A DNA stretch of 37,099 nt, from positions 1-37,099 of the forward strand of contig JAHRFV010000198.1 in NCBI GenBank assembly GCA_019084435.1, written 5' to 3'. The notes under the pieces are model-generated. The model did no database searches. It was not told the DNA's origin and saw only the letters and a list, made by a program, of their open reading frames with translations. This DNA comes from Dethiosulfatibacter sp. (GTDB lineage Bacteria; Bacillota_A; Clostridia; Tissierellales; Dethiosulfatibacteraceae). Position numbers and translations under genes: made by a program. Below are positions 23,013 through 33,400 of the stretch, piece after piece (the first letter of the stretch is position 1; each line of letters starts with the position of its first letter).

Positions 23013-24200
23013 ATGAAAGTGCATGATGTAGTAATTGTAGGAGCAGCCAGGACACCTATTGGCGATTTTATGGGCTCATTAAAGAGCTTCAGTGGCGTTG
23101 ACCTTGGCGTGGCTGCCGTCAATGGCGCGTTGAAAAAGGCCGGCGTTGATCCCAAATACGTTGAAGAGATAGCAGCAGGATGTATTTACAAAAACGGTCA
23201 AAAGGGAAATCCAGCAAGACAAGTACAACTAAAAACGGGCATGCCGTCAACCGGATGGGCCTTTACACTTGACCAACAATGTGCTTCCGGGATGAAAGCA
23301 TTTGAACTGATATACCAATCTGTTGCATTAGGTAAAGCATCCGTTGCTGTTGCACTAGGAATGGAAAGCATGACCAATGCGCCTTATCTTTTGCTGAATG
23401 CAAGAGAAGGGTATCGTATGGGAGATGGAGCTCTTAAGGATAGTATGCTTCATGATGGTCTTATCTGCGCGATGGAAGGGTATCATATGGGAATAACCGC
23501 AGAAAATTTGGCAACAGAGTATGGTATAACCAGAGAAGAGCAGGATGAGTTGGCTTTGATGAGTCATCAGAGAGCAGTAGCTGCAAAGAAAAACGGCTTG
23601 TTCATTGATGAAATAGTTCCGATGGAAATCAAAACCAGAAAAGGAGTTACCGTCATTGATCAAGATGAGCATCCAAGAGAAGATGTGACATTGGAAAAAC
23701 TAGCAGCCATGAGACCTGCATTTGACAAGAATGGAACCATTACTGCAGGCAACGCTTCAAGCCTTAATGATGCAGCAGCAGCCCTTGTTCTGACAACAAT
23801 GGAGAAAGCAAAAGAGCTTGGCTTAAAGCCTTTGGCAAGAGTTCTTGCAACAGCTAATTATGGTGTTGAACCAAGAATTATGGGAATAGGACCAGCTTAT
23901 GCTATACCAAAATCAATCGAGTTGGCTGGATTGACAGCAGAGGACATTGATTACTATGAAATAAATGAAGCGTTCGCTGCACAGTTTTTAGCAGTTAATA
24001 AAATCTTGAAGCTTGACATCAATAAGGTCAATGCCAATGGTTCGGGTATTGGAATTGGACATCCCGTAGGCGCTACAGGTGCAAGACTTGTCCAGACACT
24101 AATCAACGAACTGAAAAGAAGAAACGGAAGATATGGTGTGGCTTCTTTATGTGTTGGTGGCGGACCATCTATGAGCGTTGTAATAGAAAACTTGTCATAA
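23013..24200 (+). CDS. Acetyl-CoA C-acetyltransferase (thiolase)
   Basis: A 395-residue thiolase, at the usual length. The acyl-accepting cysteine is C90 (QQCASGMKA), the catalytic His is H350 (GIGHPVGATGAR) and the second cysteine is C380 (LCVGGGPS). NEAFAAQ is conserved. It condenses two acetyl-CoA to acetoacetyl-CoA or cleaves 3-ketoacyl-CoA. The GSGIGIGHPVG and CVGGGPS segments differ slightly from the commonest GGAIALGHPIG and CIGGGMG forms, so substrate preference may differ. It stands alone, with its own promoter and terminator and an AAAGGAGAG ribosome binding site. It could act with the crotonyl-CoA-forming dehydratase at 1224, but no genetic link is seen. Confidence 0.93.
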   Translation: MKVHDVVIVGAARTPIGDFMGSLKSFSGVDLGVAAVNGALKKAGVDPKYVEEIAAGCIYKNGQKGNPARQVQLKTGMPSTGWAFTLDQQCASGMKAFELIYQSVALGKASVAVALGMESMTNAPYLLLNAREGYRMGDGALKDSMLHDGLICAMEGYHMGITAENLATEYGITREEQDELALMSHQRAVAAKKNGLFIDEIVPMEIKTRKGVTVIDQDEHPREDVTLEKLAAMRPAFDKNGTITAGNASSLNDAAAALVLTTMEKAKELGLKPLARVLATANYGVEPRIMGIGPAYAIPKSIELAGLTAEDIDYYEINEAFAAQFLAVNKILKLDINKVNANGSGIGIGHPVGATGARLVQTLINELKRRNGRYGVASLCVGGGPSMSVVIENLS

Positions 24201-24232
24201 TCTGAAAACAGTTTAGAAAATATAAAAAACTT

Positions 24233-24267
24233 CAATTGCAGCTTTTAGCTGCAATTGTTTCTTTTTA
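24233..24267 (+). terminator. Terminator after the thiolase gene
   Basis: CAATTGCAGC pairs with GCTGCAATTG around a 5-nt loop, followed by TTTCTTTTT. Confidence 0.88.
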
Positions 24268-24332
24268 GTAGAAGTTTTATTCGTTAATTAGTATAATATA
24301 TTTAACTACAACACGGGAGTGAAACCTAAACG

Positions 24333-25862
24333 ATGCTAAAAAAAAGATTTATACCAAGAACCATGTTGCTACTCGTACCTGTATTGTTACAAATGGCTAT
24401 ATTTGTCGTTCTAGTCCTGAGATTCAGCGAATTCTTCGGGTATTTTTACGTTGCCAGTATCACGATCAGTATTGTAGTCGTTATTATGATACTCAATAGT
24501 AGGAGCAACCCAGCCTATAAAATTGCCTGGATTATTCCAATTATGTTACTACCTATTTTTGGTGGTGTGTTCTATCTTTTAATTGGAAGAAATAAGCTCA
24601 GCAATAGAAATAAAAAAAGGATGCAGTTAATTGAGATTAAATCCAAGGAAGTGTTGGAGACCCATCACCATGTTTTGGAAGAAATCAGAAAAGTTAGAAG
24701 AGGGGCTGCTTTACAAGCAAGCTATATTCAGAACTATGCTTACTATCCACCCTATCAAGATACTCAGACAGAATACCTTCATATCGGAGAAATAAAGTTT
24801 CAGAGACTTAAAGAAGAATTGGAAAAAGCACAACATTTTATATTTTTGGAGTATTACATCATAGAAGAAGGCAAGATGTGGAATAGCATATTGAATATTT
24901 TGAAATTAAAAGTGGCTGAAGGTGTGGAGGTAAGAATAATTTACGACGATGTGGGATGTATTTTCACATTGCCAAGAGACTACTATCTGCAGCTTGAAGA
25001 AATGGGTATCCAATGCTGCGTATTTAATCCACTGGAGCCTATATTATCATTGAAGGGAAACACAAGAGACCACAGAAAAATAGCTGTCATAGATGGCCAT
25101 ACAGGGTTTACAGGCGGTATCAATCTAGCTGATGAATATATCAATGAGATTGAAAAACACGGACATTGGAAGGATTCATCTATCATGGTCAAAGGAAAGG
25201 CTGTGTGGAATCTTACGGTTATGTTCTTGTCCATGTGGGATTATCTCAGAGGTATTGATGAGGATTTCAATCAGTTTAGAAACTATACGCAAAATGAAAG
25301 CTCGGTGATGAATGATGGTTTTGTTCAACCCTTCGCGGATAGCCCTCTTGATAATGAATCCGTAGGACAAACCGTATATCTGAATCTAATCAGCAAAGCT
25401 AGCAAAAGCATTTACATCACAACACCCTATCTCATCATTGATTATGAAATGATCAACGCATTGACTACAGCAGCTAAAAATGGTGTGGATGTAAGAATTA
25501 TTACACCCAATCATGGCGACAGATGGTATGTCCATTCAGTAACGCGTTCTTATTACAGGCAGCTGCTAGAAGGCGGTGTTAAAATATATGAGTATACTCC
25601 GGGATTTATTCACTCAAAAAATTTTATTGTGGATGATGATTATGGAGTGGTTGGCACCATCAATATGGACTATAGAAGCCTATACCTTCACTTTGAGTGT
25701 GGTGTTTGGTTGTTCAAGACAGAGAGCGTGATTCACATGAGGGATGATTTTATTGATACATTGGCGATGTGCGAGCAAATACCATTGGAGCAAGCCATCA
25801 GTCTACCTTGGTATAGAATGCTAGGTCGATTGTTGCTGAGGATATTCGCTCCGTTGCTTTGA
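24333..25862 (+). CDS. cls: Cardiolipin synthase
   Basis: A 509-residue membrane-bound phospholipase D family enzyme, at the length typical of Firmicute cardiolipin synthases. Two N-terminal membrane segments (about 10-30 and 35-85, with the PLDc_N-like YKIAWIIPIMLLPIFGGVFYLLIG) precede two HKD motifs, starting at H247 (HRKIAVID) and H427 (HSKNFIVDD). It joins two phosphatidylglycerol molecules into cardiolipin plus glycerol. The ribosome binding site is GGGAGTG. A DUF2254 membrane protein gene follows after 57 nt and may be co-transcribed. Confidence 0.95.
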   Translation: MLKKRFIPRTMLLLVPVLLQMAIFVVLVLRFSEFFGYFYVASITISIVVVIMILNSRSNPAYKIAWIIPIMLLPIFGGVFYLLIGRNKLSNRNKKRMQLIEIKSKEVLETHHHVLEEIRKVRRGAALQASYIQNYAYYPPYQDTQTEYLHIGEIKFQRLKEELEKAQHFIFLEYYIIEEGKMWNSILNILKLKVAEGVEVRIIYDDVGCIFTLPRDYYLQLEEMGIQCCVFNPLEPILSLKGNTRDHRKIAVIDGHTGFTGGINLADEYINEIEKHGHWKDSSIMVKGKAVWNLTVMFLSMWDYLRGIDEDFNQFRNYTQNESSVMNDGFVQPFADSPLDNESVGQTVYLNLISKASKSIYITTPYLIIDYEMINALTTAAKNGVDVRIITPNHGDRWYVHSVTRSYYRQLLEGGVKIYEYTPGFIHSKNFIVDDDYGVVGTINMDYRSLYLHFECGVWLFKTESVIHMRDDFIDTLAMCEQIPLEQAISLPWYRMLGRLLLRIFAPLL

Positions 25863-25919
25863 TAGAGGAAAGTCTTTTATTCAGCGATTTACAATTAACA
25901 GTGAAAGAAGGACATATAA

Positions 25920-27209
25920 ATGAAAAAAATAATCAATAGGATCAAAACAAGTATTTGGCTATATCCAGTGATCTATAGTTTATTTGCGTTGATACTCTCG
26001 ATTGGTGTAACCTTGATTGACAAGGCATATGCGGATGAGATGTCTAATTATTTGAACGATCTGTTATATACCTCATCATCATTAGCTCGAACTGTTTTAG
26101 GTATAGTGGCTAACGCCTTTATTACAATCGCTATTTTTACTTTCTCAACAACTATGGTAGTATTGACAATGTATTCTTCTCAATTTACTCCGCGCGTTGT
26201 AGAAAACTTTTTAAACAATGAAGTAACAATGAAATCTTTTGGTGTTTTTCTGAGTGGTTTCATATATGCGATAACCTCCTTATTGTTCACAAACGTAGGT
26301 GAAGAAGGAAATGTTGTAATTGCAGCTAGTGTCGGAGTTATATATGTTATAGTAGGGCTTGTTTATTTTTTAGTGTTTATCCAAAGCGTATCGAATCATA
26401 TACAAGCTAATGATTTAATATCAAGGCTTCATAAAGAAGCGTTGCAGAAAATTAGACAATATGGTGATTTCATAAAGGAGTCAGAGATAATATCAGAATT
26501 CAAAATGCAGGAGATTATTGATAACAAAAACTATGTAGACGTGTTTGGTCATTCAGATGGTTATATTCAAGAGGTCGATTATAAAATATTGCAGAGAATT
26601 GCTAAGAACTCTAATTGCATAGTTTGCTTTAAAAAAGTTGTAGGTCAGTTTATCACAACTGAAACTAGAATCCTGACAATTTATTATGAAGGTCATGATG
26701 AATTCGATAAGGATGCTTTAGACAAGATAAATGAATGTATTTCAGTAGGAAATAAAAAAACACAAAATCAAGACTTTAGTTTTACAATACAAAAAATAGT
26801 TGAGATAGCAGTAAAAGCCCTATCACCAGGCATTAATGATCCCAATACAGCAATTCATTGCTTAAAGATTATTGGTATTCTATTACGAGACTTAGCGGAT
26901 ATTGAAAAAGGGTATGTTATACTAAAGGAAAAAGAAGAATATGGTTTTATAATATCAGAAGCGTATGATTTTAAAATTCTGTTATATGATACATATAGTC
27001 AAATTATGTTCTATGGGCAATCTGATGTATCGATTGTGATAGCAGGGCTAAAGTCTTTAAGATTTGCCAGAGATAAGGCTACAAGATCAAATATTGAAAT
27101 AATCGATGATTATGCAAAGCACTTGTTTGAAAAACAAGCAGATAAAGGTTATAGTGAATTAGAGTACAGCAAGATTCTAAACGAGTATAATGACTTAATT
27201 AATTACTAA
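25920..27209 (+). CDS. DUF2254 family membrane protein
   Basis: A 429-residue protein. Four N-terminal membrane segments (about 13-35, 55-85, 105-125 and 132-155) are followed by a soluble C-terminal half. The segments SQFTPRVVENFLNN (about 87-100) and SPGINDPNTAIHCL (about 302-315) are characteristic of DUF2254. Function is unknown for the family. The ribosome binding site is GAAAGAAGGA. Membrane-envelope context (cardiolipin synthase upstream) is suggestive only. Confidence 0.88.
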   Translation: MKKIINRIKTSIWLYPVIYSLFALILSIGVTLIDKAYADEMSNYLNDLLYTSSSLARTVLGIVANAFITIAIFTFSTTMVVLTMYSSQFTPRVVENFLNNEVTMKSFGVFLSGFIYAITSLLFTNVGEEGNVVIAASVGVIYVIVGLVYFLVFIQSVSNHIQANDLISRLHKEALQKIRQYGDFIKESEIISEFKMQEIIDNKNYVDVFGHSDGYIQEVDYKILQRIAKNSNCIVCFKKVVGQFITTETRILTIYYEGHDEFDKDALDKINECISVGNKKTQNQDFSFTIQKIVEIAVKALSPGINDPNTAIHCLKIIGILLRDLADIEKGYVILKEKEEYGFIISEAYDFKILLYDTYSQIMFYGQSDVSIVIAGLKSLRFARDKATRSNIEIIDDYAKHLFEKQADKGYSELEYSKILNEYNDLINY

Positions 27210-27253
27210 CAAGTAAGCTTAATGGAAAAGCAAAAAAGACAGGAGGGTTATTG

Positions 27254-27991
27254 ATGGGAAACATAGCGGCATTTTTCGATATAGATGGAACGCTTTACAG
27301 GGAGGGTCTAATTACAGCTACCTTCAAAATGTTGGTCAAATCGGAAATAATCGATCAGGAGCGATGGTACAATGAGGTTAAGGAAAAATACACCATGTGG
27401 GACAAGCGAATCGGAAACTATGATGATTACCTTCTGAAAATGGCTGAGATCTACGTCGAGGCGGTTAAAGGCTTGCACAAAGCTCAGATAGAACATATCG
27501 CAAAAAAAGTTGTGACGAAAAATGGCGGTAGAGTATACACTTTCACCCGTGACCGCATTCGGTTTCATAAGGAAGCCGGGCATAAAATAATTACAATATC
27601 AGGTTCGCCGGAGGAACTTGTGGAACAGATGTCGCTGATGCATGGATTTGATGATTTTATCGGAACCAAGTATATTAAGGACGAGGATGATTTTTTCACC
27701 GGTGAGATTGTGCCTATGTGGGACAGTGCGAATAAAGAGAAGGAAGTGATGGATTTTGTCAGTAAATACGACATCGACTTGCAGCAATCCTATGCCTATG
27801 GTGATACAGCTGGAGACCTATCTATGTTCAAAATGGTGGGACATCCTACAGCTGTCAATCCGACCAAGGAGCTACTGACCAAAATCAGTCAAGTATTGGA
27901 AATATGCAACAAGACAAAAGTAGCTGTGGAGAGAAAAGACATGATCTATCAGTTTGATATGTCGTTCTTCGATTTAAAGCAGAATCAATAA
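27254..27991 (+). CDS. HAD superfamily phosphatase (HAD-IB, SerB-like)
   Basis: A 245-residue cytoplasmic hydrolase. Motif I is DIDGT with nucleophile D9 and acid/base D11, motif II is TISGSP, and motif IV is YGDTAGDLSMF. This matches HAD subfamily IB, which includes phosphoserine phosphatase-like and phospholipid-related phosphatases. Start at ATG 27254 follows AGGAGGG; the TTG one codon earlier is less likely. The stop lies 15 nt from the stop of the convergent MEMO-like gene. The substrate is not determined. Confidence 0.9.
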   Translation: MGNIAAFFDIDGTLYREGLITATFKMLVKSEIIDQERWYNEVKEKYTMWDKRIGNYDDYLLKMAEIYVEAVKGLHKAQIEHIAKKVVTKNGGRVYTFTRDRIRFHKEAGHKIITISGSPEELVEQMSLMHGFDDFIGTKYIKDEDDFFTGEIVPMWDSANKEKEVMDFVSKYDIDLQQSYAYGDTAGDLSMFKMVGHPTAVNPTKELLTKISQVLEICNKTKVAVERKDMIYQFDMSFFDLKQNQ

Positions 27992-28006
27992 TCAATAGGG
28001 AAACTG

Positions 28007-28888
28007 TTAGTTATCGGAGAATATGAAAGATAAATAACTGGTGGTCGAATTGTAATCTGCGGGGACTAGGTCATACGAGTTCTTATGGTTCAACAGGATT
28101 CCTTTTGAACAACCAATTTCATCAATATACGTTAAGAAAGCTATCAAGGTCTGTGGAGAGTCAACGTTATCGTTGGTAAATCTCATGATCTCGCGATAGT
28201 TTTTTTCTTGAATGGCTTTCAGGGTTATCTCATCCATTTTATAAGCCTCGGGAACGTTTAGGTAATGGCTAAAATCCAATGAAGCGATTAGAAGCGTGTT
28301 CTCAACATCAATCATTTCACTGAGAAATTCACCAAACTCCTGAGATTCTTTAAGATTCATAGTAGCTGGAATCGCTACGGTATTGATGGATGTATCGGGG
28401 AAATAGTATTTGATATAGGGTATAATGGCGCCACTGGAATGCTCGTTTTTCATGATTGTATTATTGACTGCCATAAAGGGATGCTGAAGGAGCTTTACGT
28501 GATAGGATTCATTCAACTCAAGTGTACCAAAGGGTGTGCTCCATCCCGCATCGGACGTTATGATTTTGAGCCCTTCTCGGCTGTTGTGATCTGGACCTAT
28601 GATGACGATGTTGTCATAGTCGTTGCCTTGTACTGAACGGAACAGATCGTGTATCAGTTCGGATGCCAATGTATGGTGTGTGCTGATGATTCCCTTTACA
28701 TCCTCATATGATTGCAGCTCATTGTCTTTCAGGGTAACCCAAAACAAAGCTTCATCGAAATCCGACAGACGAATATATAAACCCGATTGCTCAGCATTGG
28801 TGCTGACGCTTTGCTTTTGCCCCTCGGAAACAGCACAGCCGGTAACTATTAATACTATTACTAATAAGGCAATCAATTTTTTAATCAT
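28007..28888 (-). CDS. MEMO1/AmmeMemoRadiSam protein B family lipoprotein
   Basis: A 293-residue protein with a lipoprotein signal peptide (MIKKL, hydrophobic core, VTGC; lipidated C18). The remainder shows the MEMO family pattern: IIGPDHNSREG (about 96-106), STPFGTLELN, a central NEHSSG and LDFSHY. MEMO proteins share a fold with extradiol dioxygenases and may bind metal through His residues. In bacteria they usually occur with AMMECR1 and a radical SAM protein, neither of which is seen here. Being exported and lipid-anchored is noteworthy. The start overlaps the MATE stop by 4 nt (ATGA), and the only ribosome binding site is distant, so translation is probably coupled. Confidence 0.85.
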   Translation of the reverse strand: MIKKLIALLVIVLIVTGCAVSEGQKQSVSTNAEQSGLYIRLSDFDEALFWVTLKDNELQSYEDVKGIISTHHTLASELIHDLFRSVQGNDYDNIVIIGPDHNSREGLKIITSDAGWSTPFGTLELNESYHVKLLQHPFMAVNNTIMKNEHSSGAIIPYIKYYFPDTSINTVAIPATMNLKESQEFGEFLSEMIDVENTLLIASLDFSHYLNVPEAYKMDEITLKAIQEKNYREIMRFTNDNVDSPQTLIAFLTYIDEIGCSKGILLNHKNSYDLVPADYNSTTSYLSFIFSDN

Positions 28889-30264
28889 AATAAGCTGGTT
28901 AAATCACCTTTCTCCTTTTCAATGATTGGTTTTTGCCAGCGCCCAGTTGAGTATATGATTAGCCCAACCAGACAGATGATGGCATTGCTGAGAACCATGG
29001 CAAACCACACGGATTTTTCCGCAAGGTTGGTATAGTTCTTGAAGATAAGAATCATCGGTATCCTCAGAGCCCACAGTCTTCCAGACATCATCATCATAGC
29101 GGATACCGTATGTCCGGATCCCTGGAAGGTACCAACAAATATCACAAAAAATCCCATAAAGGGGAGCGATAGCGTAATGGCTCTTAGATAAAACGCTCCT
29201 TGAGTAAGCACATCGATATCTGATGTGAAAATACCGACAATTGTATTAGCTGATGAAAAAATCAGCAACCCGCCGATTACTAAAAAGACAGTTGTCAGTA
29301 AAGCACTTGTTTTTATAGCCTGTTTTGCCCTTTCAATGTTGTTAGCACCCAGATTCTGACCGATAATGGTTATGAGAGCAACGCTAATTCCCATGGCGGG
29401 CATAAGAATGAGTGAGTTGATCCGGTTACCAATACCGAAAGCAGCCATGGTATTCTCACCAAAGGACATGATGAACACCGTCAGGATAACAAATCCAAAA
29501 GCCTCTGTAGACCGGCCCACTGATGATGGCAAAGCAATCCTTAGCAGATTCTTCAGGACAGGCTTGTTCAAACCGAGATGGCTTCTGTTAAGGTGGATAC
29601 CCTCTGAGTATTTGAATAGTCTGGTAACGGCGATGATCGCGAAAATGCCTCTGGCTATAACTGTTGCATAAGCAGCACCACTGATTCCTAAATCGAAGGT
29701 AAATATGAAAATCGGATCCAATATGATGTTGAGAGTGACGGATAAAGCACCAAACTTCATTGGTGTTATGGTATCGCCCTGTCCCTGCTGAATAGCTGAG
29801 TAGGCAAAAAACAAGAACATGGCAGGCATGCCCACGAAGATGATTCTCAGGTAATTGGATGATTCGCGGAGCAATTCACCGGTACCACCCATGCTGCTGA
29901 CGATTTTGGTAGAAAGCAGTGCACCGAAAAAGCCTATAACCAAAGATGAAAGGAATGAGAAAGTGATGATCTGTCCCGCTATGTCTCTCGCCTTTGCTGG
30001 CTGACCGGCTCCCACATATTGGGATATCAGAGCGGTTCCGCCGATGCCGACACCCATGCCCAGGGATATCATCAAGAATATAATCGGCCAGATCAGCGTA
30101 ATCGCTGCAACCTGTGTACTGCCGATTTTGCTAACCCAATAGGTATCTGTCAGGTCATATATAGTTTGTATAAGATTGTTCAGCATGATTGGAGCTGATA
30201 AAAGCAGAATGACCCTAGCCATTTTTCCTTTCAGAATCAGATCACGCTTACCACTGTAGTCCAT
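28885..30264 (-). CDS. MATE family efflux transporter
   Basis: A 459-residue membrane protein with about 12 hydrophobic segments in two homologous halves, the usual MATE length. The N-terminus (MARVILLLSAPIMLNNLIQTIYDLTDTYWVSKIG) and GGTALISQYVGAG are typical of the clostridial MATE/NorM group. It exports cationic or other drugs by Na+ or H+ antiport; the substrate is unknown. The ribosome binding site is CGGAGG. It is the first gene of a two-gene minus-strand unit with the MEMO-like lipoprotein. Confidence 0.93.
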   Translation of the reverse strand: MDYSGKRDLILKGKMARVILLLSAPIMLNNLIQTIYDLTDTYWVSKIGSTQVAAITLIWPIIFLMISLGMGVGIGGTALISQYVGAGQPAKARDIAGQIITFSFLSSLVIGFFGALLSTKIVSSMGGTGELLRESSNYLRIIFVGMPAMFLFFAYSAIQQGQGDTITPMKFGALSVTLNIILDPIFIFTFDLGISGAAYATVIARGIFAIIAVTRLFKYSEGIHLNRSHLGLNKPVLKNLLRIALPSSVGRSTEAFGFVILTVFIMSFGENTMAAFGIGNRINSLILMPAMGISVALITIIGQNLGANNIERAKQAIKTSALLTTVFLVIGGLLIFSSANTIVGIFTSDIDVLTQGAFYLRAITLSLPFMGFFVIFVGTFQGSGHTVSAMMMMSGRLWALRIPMILIFKNYTNLAEKSVWFAMVLSNAIICLVGLIIYSTGRWQKPIIEKEKGDLTSLL

Positions 30265-30378
30265 TTAAGCCTCCGAGTATCTTTAATCCGGTATATTATA
30301 CCACTAATACTGACCTGTTAGAATCATTAAAACCTACAATATTAAATTACTTATAACTCCATATAGAAAATCACAAGA

Positions 30379-30406
30379 CTAAAGGGTGGCGTTTCGCCAC
30401 CCTTAG
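30379..30406 (-). terminator. Terminator of the alpha-2-macroglobulin gene
   Basis: AAGGGTGGCG and CGCCACCCTT form a 10-bp GC-rich stem with a 3-nt loop, just past the stop codon at 30411 on the minus strand. The downstream T-tract is weak. Confidence 0.75.
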
Positions 30407-30410
30407 TATT

Positions 30411-33400
30411 TCAATCATTGACGTTCAGCACTTCCTGGCCTGTGTAGTTCAGCCCCACATGGCCTACCTTTGTCATGACAACATGGTCTGCTGTGTAAGT
30501 ACCTGGCATCACCGCCTGCATGTAGTAGGAGATGGTCTTGTTGCTTTCTGAATTCCAATAGTAGAAGACCAGCTTCTGCTCTTGCTGTTCGTACCATCCT
30601 GAGTTGCTGTCAACCTTTATAAACCTAAATCCTGCCGGTATGAAGTCTGTAATCTGGTAACTGAATGATTTATCGGCGGATACTGTTGGTGTGATGGTCA
30701 CCTTGATTAGGTCGGATTGGTTGAATGTCGTTTGATTCTGACCGTCGACACTGTATTGTTTTGACAAGCTGTACTCATCGACCCTGTTTACACCCAGGTC
30801 CTCAACACCACTCAAAGCATATACATACGCCCCGATGTCACTGACTGTACCTTTTATGGTCATGTTCCTCAAGTCTTCTTTTGATACAGTGAGGGTTTTA
30901 GTTTCAAACCCAAATATATCAAAGGTTTCTTCCTTGCCATCATATTCAACTGTTACTTTGCCAGACAAGGCCTTAATCTCTTCACTATCCATGATGTTTC
31001 TGTTTTTCATATAGGACAGCTGCTCGATATAAGCAATCTCATAGATTGACGGCACTTCGTAAACATAATCGAATAACACGTCTCCATTGGCGAAATCACC
31101 AAGCTTAGCAGCCAATGTAGCCAATAATCCTGCAGCCACATGGTTTTCGCCATCTGATTCACTGATGGATACCGATGTTGTCGTACCTGTATTGACGGTT
31201 CTACTCAAGACATCCTTGAAGATTTCAGTTGCCTTTGTCTTGTCGCCTAAAGATTCGAGACCCAAGGCTAAAGCTATTCTATTGGTATCGGTCAAGCCTT
31301 CCATCTCAAGAATCTCGTACATATCCAGTAGCACCGGTTCTTTAAACAGTGACAGTCCGGTGTAGGCATACACCACGCTGTTAAGATCTGAGTCACTGTT
31401 GTTTACGATGTTGTAGAAATACGTTTTGAGAGATTCCTGACTGAAGTAGTCGTAATTCAACAATGCAACTCTCATACTGATGAATGTGTCACTGTCTCCG
31501 TACGGTAGAAGCTTGATACCGCCATCATAGTTTTGATATCTGGTAATTGCATCATCCCAGAGCTCAAGTTCTGGCTCAAAATTTTCCTTTATAAAACGCC
31601 TTGCTTCCATTCCTGCAATCAGTTGGTCGATTCTGACACCTGATGCAAATCTCAAACTCAGCAAACTGTTATAGAAGTTGGACTCGCTCTCGTTAAAGAA
31701 TGTAACCTCCGCATTGGAGAGAACATTGTCGAATCGAGTGCCTGTAGTGATGTCGTAATATTTTTTGTTATTGAAAGATACGGTAGAATCCACAACCACA
31801 AAGGATTGTTGTATGGCATCTGTGAACTCGCCATCTGTTGCATAGGAGGTAATCACATATTCTCCCTCTTCAAGAGCCCCAAGTGAAATATTAGTGTATT
31901 GGCCTATTACGCTATCCTTTTGAATTTCCTTGGTAGTATCGGATCCTTTTTGCTCCAGTACCACTCTATAGTCAACAGCCTTACCCTTCACGGCCTCTTC
32001 ACCAAATACTCTCAGGCTGATAGAAGGATTGTCACCTGTAATAAAGTATTTACTCAAAATAGTTGAAATGTGGAACGGCAATTTGGCATTGATGTTGATC
32101 CAGCCTGTACTTGCCTCCATCTTGTCATTAACTCCCTGGTAGGTGATTCTCCATGATGTGAGATTGTCAGGAAGCCTGAAGGTTATAGTTCCTTCACCGC
32201 TAGCGTTGGTAGTTAGGGTCATAAATGTCGCGGTGTCTCTGAATTCGCTTCTGACATAATAATCAGCTGCATCGCCACCCTTTTCAGCCCCCTCTCCAAA
32301 TCTGAAGAAACCACCGCTGTTCTCAGTAGACACATACTCGCTAATGATGCCTGTACTGTACACACTCATATATATATTTGCCAGCATATCTGCGGTCTGT
32401 GAGTATAGACTGAAGTAAGCCTCATCCACAATACTCAGGTTGATGTCAGCTGGGTATGGTTTGCCGTCAGCGTCGGTAGTCTTGATGTTCAGAGTTACCT
32501 CATCACCAGGACCGTAATCGATTTTATTGGCTGATACTGTGATATCTATTTCTCTTTCACTGTAGTCATAGTTTATGTAAGCAGGATAAGCGGTCTTAAA
32601 CATGGACCCATCCTTTGCATAGATTGCCTGGATCAGAATATTCGGGATATGTTGCTCAAGGAATGCAAAGCTTCCAGACAGCGTTTCTTTTATTTCATAC
32701 TTCAGTAGACCATCCTGTAGGTACATAACCATCATCTTGTCGCCGTCTGATTCTTCAACCTGTCCATCGTTATCCAAGAAGTAATTGACGGTTTCGTTGA
32801 CTTTGTAACTATATTTGTTGTCTACTGTTTGAATGGAGTAGTAAGTGGCAAAAGGATCCGAGATTGTTTTCCTCTGATAACTGAAAGACGTTCTTTCCAA
32901 AATCTGTCCGCCTTTTCCGTCGCTGATTGTGACTACCACTTCATAGTTTTTTTCGGAATCCTTGGAATATGGCATTTGAAGCACATAAGTGCCATTAACT
33001 AGCTGAACATCTCTTTTTTCAACCACTTCACTCTTGAAGATGGATTCATAGGTCTTTCGGTTTACCTTATTGATATAGTCATAGACCTGTCCGGTCTCTC
33101 TACTCTCATACCAGGATGAGGTGACTGTAACACTGGCTGTCACATTGAGAGGAGCTCCTCTGAGTTCTTCATAGCTGAAGTCAAAGTCGGTTTTGTATTT
33201 GTCAGAATCCAGCCCATGGCCTTTGATGGTTACTTGTGGAACGTCGGAATCTCTGTCATACTCAAGCTCCACCATTTTATCCTTTGGTAGGAATACAAAG
33301 CTGGCATAATCTGTTATTGGGTAATTCTCCGCATCTCGGTTATAGGCCTCGATGCTGACTGCTATCGGTCTCCAATTGTCAATGACATAAGTTGGTGTCA

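Noticed and set aside
30415..30597. Second minus-strand open frame overlapping the A2M 3' end
   Set aside because: Its Arg/His/Leu-rich composition is typical of a shifted frame over a coding region; no start signal.
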